Positions 13,162-16,697 of a stretch of 16,697 nucleotides of DNA are shown here, in pieces. Position numbers and translations under genes: made by a program. The DNA lies in contig CAKSFR010000027.1 in the NCBI GenBank assembly GCA_934454635.1, positions 1-16,697 of the forward strand. Reading direction: 5' to 3'. Within the stretch, counting starts at the first letter, position 1. Each line of letters begins with the position of its first letter. Source of the stretch: an uncultured Ruminiclostridium sp. Lineage in GTDB: Bacteria; Bacillota; Clostridia; Oscillospirales; Ruminococcaceae. The notes beneath the pieces are model-generated. The model ran no database searches, had not been told where the DNA came from, and was given only the letters and a program-made list of their open reading frames with translations.

Positions 13162-15660
13162 ATGAGGCAGTATAATGTCACGGGAATGAGCTGCGCCGCC
13201 TGCTCGGCGCGCGTTGAAAAGGCGGTTTCAGCCGTCGAGGGCGTAACAAGCTGCTCCGTAAATCTGCTGACAAATTCGATGGGGGTCGAGGGAACGGCGG
13301 ATTCTTCGGCAATAATCGCAGCGGTAGTCGCTGCGGGATACGGCGCTTCAGAAAAAGGCGCAAAGCAGGAAGCCCCGGAAAAGGCGCTTGCCGATACAAC
13401 TACGCCCGGATTGAAAAAAAGGCTTATCGCCTCGATAATCTTTCTGCTTGCACTGATGTACCTTTCAATGGGACATTCTATGTGGGGATGGTATCTGCCG
13501 TCCGCGCTGAGCGAAAATTATCTTGCGCAGGGACTTCTCCAGCTCATACTGACCGCAATAATAATGGTGATAAATCAAAAATTCTTTATCAGCGGATTTA
13601 AGGGACTTATCCACGGCGCGCCGAATATGGACACGCTGGTTTCGCTCGGTGCAGGCGCGGCGTTTGTTTACAGCACCTATGCGCTGTTTGCAATGACAGC
13701 GCAGCCCGAACACGCCATGCACTATATGCACGAATTTTATTTTGAATCGGCGGGCATGATTCTCACGCTGATAACGGTCGGAAAAACGCTTGAAGCGCGC
13801 TCAAAAGGAAAGACCACGGACGCTCTTCGCGGACTTATGGAGCTTGCGCCCGAAACTGCGGTCGTTATCCGTGATGGGAGCGAGGTTGAAATTCCCGCCG
13901 CTCAGGTCAGAAAAGGCGATATTTTCGTAGTACGCCCGGGCGAGCGCATTCCCGTTGACGGAATAGTTCTTGAGGGAAGCAGCGCGGTGAATGAGTCCGC
14001 GCTTACGGGCGAAAGCATACCTGCCGAAAAGGCGGTCGGCGACGGAGTATCCGCCGCAACGGTAAATCAGACAGGCTTTCTTAAATGTGAAGCGACAGAG
14101 GTCGGCGAGGATACCGCACTTTCGCGCATAATCAAAATGGTAAGCGACGCAGCGGCTACGAAAGCGCCTATCGCAAAGACAGCCGACAAGGTTTCGGGCG
14201 TTTTCGTTCCGATCGTTATTGGTATTGCGCTTGTAACGATTGCGGTTTGGCTGATTTGCGGCGAAACCATAGGATTTGCGCTTGCCCGCGGAATTTCCGT
14301 GCTTGTAATAAGCTGTCCGTGCGCGCTCGGACTTGCGACGCCCGTTGCAATAATGGCAGGCAGCGGGGTCGGCGCAAAGAACGGAATTTTATTCAAAACA
14401 GCTGCATCGCTTGAAGAAACGGGCAAAGTAAAAATAATCGCGCTGGACAAAACAGGTACGATAACTTGCGGAACACCGTCAGTAACGGACATTATTCCTA
14501 TAGGTGCAGCTTCTGAAGAAGAGCTTCTCGCGACCGCCTATGCGCTTGAAGCAAAAAGCGAACACCCCTTAGCCCTTGCGATCATCGCTAAAGCTACCGA
14601 ATCGGGAATGCTGCCCGAAGAGGTAAGCAATTTTGAGATAAAGGCGGGTAGCGGTCTTACTGCAACGCTCTCAGATACTGTCATCGCAGGAGGAAATCCG
14701 ACGTTTATTTCCGAGTTTGCGGAAATATCCGAAGAAGCGCGGCAGCTTGTACAAAAATTATCGGAACAGGGCAAAACTCCGCTTCTCTTTTCAAAAGGCG
14801 GCAGGCTGAGCGGTATTATCGCGGTCGCGGACTCTATCCGCGAGGACAGCCCCGCTGCTATTGCCGCACTGAAGAAAATGGGGCTTAAAGTCGTGATGAT
14901 AACGGGTGACAACCGCCGCACGGCAGCCGCGATCGGCGCGCAGGCAGGCGTTGACGAGGTAATCGCGGAGGTTCTCCCCGACGGAAAAGAGCAGACTATT
15001 CGTAATTTGCAGCAGCAGGGCAAGGTCGCAATGGTCGGCGACGGAATAAACGACGCACCCGCTCTGACGCGTGCCGATATCGGCATTGCAATAGGTGCGG
15101 GAACGGACATCGCAATAGACGCGGCGGACGTTGTTCTGATGAAAAGCCGCTTGAGCGACGTACCCGCCGCTATACGCCTGAGCCGCGGAACGCTTCGGAA
15201 TATCCGCGAGAACCTTTTCTGGGCGTTTATTTACAACACTGCGGGAATACCGCTTGCGGCGGGCGTTTTCACACCGCTGCTCGGCTGGAGCCTTAACCCG
15301 ATGTTCGGCGCAGCGGCAATGAGTCTTTCAAGCGTTTGCGTTGTAACAAATGCTCTGCGGCTCAACTTTTTAAAGCTGCACCCCGAAAACAAATCCCACA
15401 AAACAACTGCAAATACCCCGAAAACAACCACTATCAAGGAGGAAAACACAATGAAAAAGACTATGAAAATCGAAGGAATGATGTGCGATCACTGCGAGGC
15501 GACCGTAAAGAAATGCCTTGAGGAAATCGACGGAGTTACTTCCGCGGAGGTAAGCCACACAAACGGCACTGCCGTGATTACGCTTTCGGCTGACATTTCC
15601 GATGAAGCGCTTAAAGCGGCAGTCGAAGCTAAGGATTACAAGGTCACCGATATCGAATAA
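13162..15660 (+). CDS. copA: Copper-exporting P-type ATPase CopA fused to CopZ
   Basis: The start is ATG 13162 with AAGGAG at 13148-13153; the GTG at 13114 lacks a site and lies in the leader hairpin. The 832-residue protein pumps Cu(I) out across the membrane using ATP. In order it has: an N-terminal heavy-metal domain with GMSCAAC (Cys11, Cys14); membrane segments; TGES (282-285) in the actuator; the membrane Cys-Pro-Cys copper site (385-387); phosphorylated Asp429 in DKTGT; SEHP (466-469) in the nucleotide domain; GDGIND (626-631); YN (691-692) and MSLSS (720-724) in the last membrane segments, which mark the Cu(I) subgroup. It normally would end near residue 740. Here it continues through a linker (741-763) into a second metal domain with GMMCDHC (Cys775, Cys778), which is a complete CopZ. 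A ribosome binding site and ATG for that part are retained inside the frame. Confidence 0.96.
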   Translation: MRQYNVTGMSCAACSARVEKAVSAVEGVTSCSVNLLTNSMGVEGTADSSAIIAAVVAAGYGASEKGAKQEAPEKALADTTTPGLKKRLIASIIFLLALMYLSMGHSMWGWYLPSALSENYLAQGLLQLILTAIIMVINQKFFISGFKGLIHGAPNMDTLVSLGAGAAFVYSTYALFAMTAQPEHAMHYMHEFYFESAGMILTLITVGKTLEARSKGKTTDALRGLMELAPETAVVIRDGSEVEIPAAQVRKGDIFVVRPGERIPVDGIVLEGSSAVNESALTGESIPAEKAVGDGVSAATVNQTGFLKCEATEVGEDTALSRIIKMVSDAAATKAPIAKTADKVSGVFVPIVIGIALVTIAVWLICGETIGFALARGISVLVISCPCALGLATPVAIMAGSGVGAKNGILFKTAASLEETGKVKIIALDKTGTITCGTPSVTDIIPIGAASEEELLATAYALEAKSEHPLALAIIAKATESGMLPEEVSNFEIKAGSGLTATLSDTVIAGGNPTFISEFAEISEEARQLVQKLSEQGKTPLLFSKGGRLSGIIAVADSIREDSPAAIAALKKMGLKVVMITGDNRRTAAAIGAQAGVDEVIAEVLPDGKEQTIRNLQQQGKVAMVGDGINDAPALTRADIGIAIGAGTDIAIDAADVVLMKSRLSDVPAAIRLSRGTLRNIRENLFWAFIYNTAGIPLAAGVFTPLLGWSLNPMFGAAAMSLSSVCVVTNALRLNFLKLHPENKSHKTTANTPKTTTIKEENTMKKTMKIEGMMCDHCEATVKKCLEEIDGVTSAEVSHTNGTAVITLSADISDEALKAAVEAKDYKVTDIE
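15436..15442 (+). promoter_or_regulatory. Internal ribosome binding site for CopZ
   Basis: A full-strength AAGGAGG lies 8 bases before ATG 15451, within the copA reading frame. The linker it encodes (TTIKEENT) looks like translated intergenic sequence, so it most likely marks the former copA-copZ boundary and may still drive separate CopZ synthesis. Confidence 0.8.
15451..15660 (+). CDS. copZ: Copper chaperone CopZ, internal in-frame start within the copA fusion
   Basis: Starting at ATG 15451 this frame gives 69 residues, [20 protein letters not shown] onward, ending VTDIE. This is the normal length and fold (beta-alpha-beta-beta-alpha-beta) of CopZ, a soluble cytoplasmic Cu(I) carrier that hands copper to CopA or to a repressor. 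The Cu ligands are the two Cys of MCDHC. It shares the stop and frame with CopA, so the cell could make both the fused ATPase and free CopZ from one message. Whether the internal start is used is inferred from the strong ribosome binding site at 15436-15442. Confidence 0.75.
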   Translation: MKKTMKIEGMMCDHCEATVKKCLEEIDGVTSAEVSHTNGTAVITLSADISDEALKAAVEAKDYKVTDIE

Positions 15661-16299
15661 CCGCCGGAAAGAAATATCTGCTGACCGGAAAAATTTTCTG
15701 CGGACACTGCGGCGGAACTATGTCCGGCGTGAGCGGAAAGGGCAAAAGCGGCGGCGTTTACCGCTATTATCAATGCGTCGTCTCGAAGAGAAAGCGCTGC
15801 GAAAAGAAGCCTGTCAGCAAGGATTTTATCGAAAACGCGGTTCTTGAAGCGACGATGAAAATCTTTGACGACAAGGCGTTGATCAAGCGAATTTGCGACG
15901 CCTGTTATGAGCTTCAGAACAAGGAAAGCCTGCTGCTTCCGACATTGAAAAAGCAGCTCAGGCAGAACAAAAAAGAGATTGAGAATGTGATGAAAGCAAT
16001 CAAGGCGGGCATAGTCACGCGTTCAACGAAAAAGGAACTCGAGCGCCTTGAAAGCGAACAGGAATTGCTGGAAAATCAGATCGCGGTTGAGAAAATAAAG
16101 CGTCCGACGATTGAACGCGAAAAAATCGAAGCATGGATCATGCGCTTCGCTAAAACCGACCTGAAAAGCGCAGTCGAAAAGCAGCGGCTTATCGACATTT
16201 TTGTGAACAGCGTTCACGTCTACGACGACAAGCTGCTCGTACTGTTCAACTACAAGGACGGCGAAAAGTGCATAAGACCCGACGATATTTCCGAACACG

Positions 16300-16336
16300 A
16301 AAAAAAGCCGAGCACTCAAAATGAGTGTTCGACTTT
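16300..16336 (-). terminator. Minus-strand terminator beyond the tRNA-Glu-like 3' end
   Basis: AGCCGAGCACTCA (16306-16318) pairs with TGAGTGTTCGACT (16322-16334) with two imperfect pairs. On the minus strand the stem is followed by a run of T (16306 down to 16300). It lies about 10 bases beyond the CCA end of the tRNA fragment at 16346-16368, as expected for the terminator of a minus-strand tRNA gene. Confidence 0.6.
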
Positions 16337-16345
16337 AATTAAGTC

Positions 16346-16368
16346 TGGTGACCCGTACGGGAATCGAA
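16346..16368 (-). other. tRNA-Glu-like 3' end fragment, probable attachment site
   Basis: On the minus strand, TTCGATTCCCGTACGGGTCACCA is the T-loop, 3' T-stem strand, 3' acceptor strand, discriminator A and CCA of a tRNA. It matches what I remember of tRNA-Glu(UUC) from Clostridia. Sequence before the T-loop is unrelated, so no whole tRNA is present. A 3' tRNA end of this kind is the usual trace of tyrosine-integrase elements, which rebuild the tRNA at one end and leave the 3' part at the other. Confidence 0.65.
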
Positions 16369-16486
16369 AGCGGCAAACCGCCTTTTATATCTTTTCATAT
16401 ATTTTCTCAAACCGCATGGTTAAGCCATTTATGAAAAGTCAGAGCAGTTGAACCTGCACTGTCTTTGCACCTGTTTTTGTAACTTT

Positions 16487-16505
16487 AGCGGACAAACAGC
16501 GGACA
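16487..16505. repeat. Short direct repeat AGCGGACA
   Basis: AGCGGACA occurs at 16487-16494 and 16498-16505, an 11-base period, about 120 bases inside the presumed attachment site. Such repeats often serve as arm-type integrase binding sites, but two short copies are weak evidence. The stretch 16452-16611 otherwise shows no convincing gene. Confidence 0.35.
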
Positions 16506-16611
16506 GAATTATGAGTGAGATTAACTATTGTGCTCGCGAAAATTCTCGATGGAATAAGCTCCAAAGATAAATATCAGGTTAATCCGTTCCACAAAAATAG
16601 CAATCTGCAAT

Positions 16612-16697
16612 TTCATCAAGCTGCTTGGAAGCATTACCGCAAACGGCGGATCCAATCTGGAGAAGGCTGTTAATTATTCGTTGAACAACAAAAAAGA
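16612..16697 (+). pseudogene. IS66-type transposase (TnpC) fragment, runs off the window
   Basis: The last 86 bases read FIKLLGSITANGG followed by SNLEKAVNYSLNNKK. The second part resembles the conserved region of IS66 TnpC that precedes the DGR...NNxAE segment near its catalytic Glu. The frame is open only from 16558 (stop TAA 16555-16557) and offers no ATG, so the N-terminal 350 or so residues are missing and this is probably a truncated copy. The match is from memory and short; the sequence to the right of the window would settle it. Confidence 0.45.

Larger units (their letters stand above)
15663..16451 (+). pseudogene. Large serine recombinase, C-terminal remnant
   Basis: Homology-like sequence starts two bases after the copA/copZ stop (AGKKYLLTGKIFCGHCGGT) and runs to about 16300. 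It holds the zinc-ribbon domain of large serine recombinases (Cys at 15699, 15708, 15774 and 15798: CGHC, YYQC, RC), then a long charged coiled-coil region (LKKQLRQNKKEIENVMKAI and beyond) and a C-terminal strand pattern (FVNSVHVYDDKLLVLFNYKDG). The N-terminal resolvase domain with its catalytic Ser and the DNA-binding recombinase domain, some 270-300 residues, are absent, so it cannot recombine DNA. A start at ATG 15720 is possible but would cut the zinc ribbon. After about 16300 the frame reads through a terminator hairpin and a tRNA-like 3' end to a stop at 16449-16451, which is probably not original coding sequence. Confidence 0.85.

Noticed and set aside
16501..16660. A 52-codon frame starting GTG near 16516 (KILDGISSKDKYQVN...)
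   Set aside because: No ribosome binding site, hydrophilic with no known motif, and it overlaps the IS66-like reading in another frame; kept out as too weak.

Overview
The window looks like chromosomal DNA of a low-to-medium GC Gram-positive anaerobe, most likely a gut Clostridium-type organism close to Ruminococcus/Oscillospiraceae. The grounds are strong AAGGAGG-type ribosome binding sites, TTG/GTG starts, extended -10 promoters, Gram-positive lipoprotein signal peptides and the gene types present. The genus is an inference.

Layout. (1) 1-2536: an AT-rich block with the tail of an unknown gene and two secreted lipoproteins, the second with degenerate leucine-rich repeats. (2) 2537-2891: gene remnants, a terminator and a tRNA-Thr(CGU) on the minus strand, where base composition changes. 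(3) 3025-4287: a membrane protein with a signal-peptidase-I-like (S26B) domain that seems to lack both catalytic residues and carries a long disordered tail. (4) 4333-6855, minus strand: one polypeptide joining a xylose-isomerase-like TIM barrel to an acyl-CoA synthetase, sharing a bidirectional terminator with (3). (5) 7077-11948: a tightly spaced plus-strand operon behind a near-consensus promoter. It encodes a PAS/GAF/degenerate GGDEF/degenerate EAL regulator, a guanine-deaminase-like enzyme, a DUF805 membrane protein whose acidic tail carries repeated CVYGPPEWF motifs, and a radical SAM/SPASM enzyme coupled to it. (6) 11949-13113: a repeat-rich zone with two four-stem cloverleaf DNA elements, dispersed inverted repeats, a small membrane-protein gene and a strong promoter with a long structured leader. 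(7) 13162-15660: CopA copper ATPase fused in frame to CopZ, with the ribosome binding site and start codon of copZ still present inside the fused frame. (8) 15663-16697: mobile-element debris made up of a decapitated large serine recombinase, a tRNA-Glu-like 3' end that looks like an attachment site, and the edge of an IS66-type transposase.

The best candidate for an undescribed system is the 7077-11948 operon. A SPASM radical SAM enzyme sits 9 bases downstream of a membrane protein with two nearly identical CVYGPPEWF segments, one at the extreme C-terminus. This looks like a maturase and a membrane-anchored peptide substrate, preceded by a regulator that probably binds a nucleotide without turning it over. 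The second is the pair of cloverleaf elements, one of which lies in the copA leader. The copA-copZ fusion with an internal start is the third. All functional links are inferences from sequence and gene order; no database search could be run.
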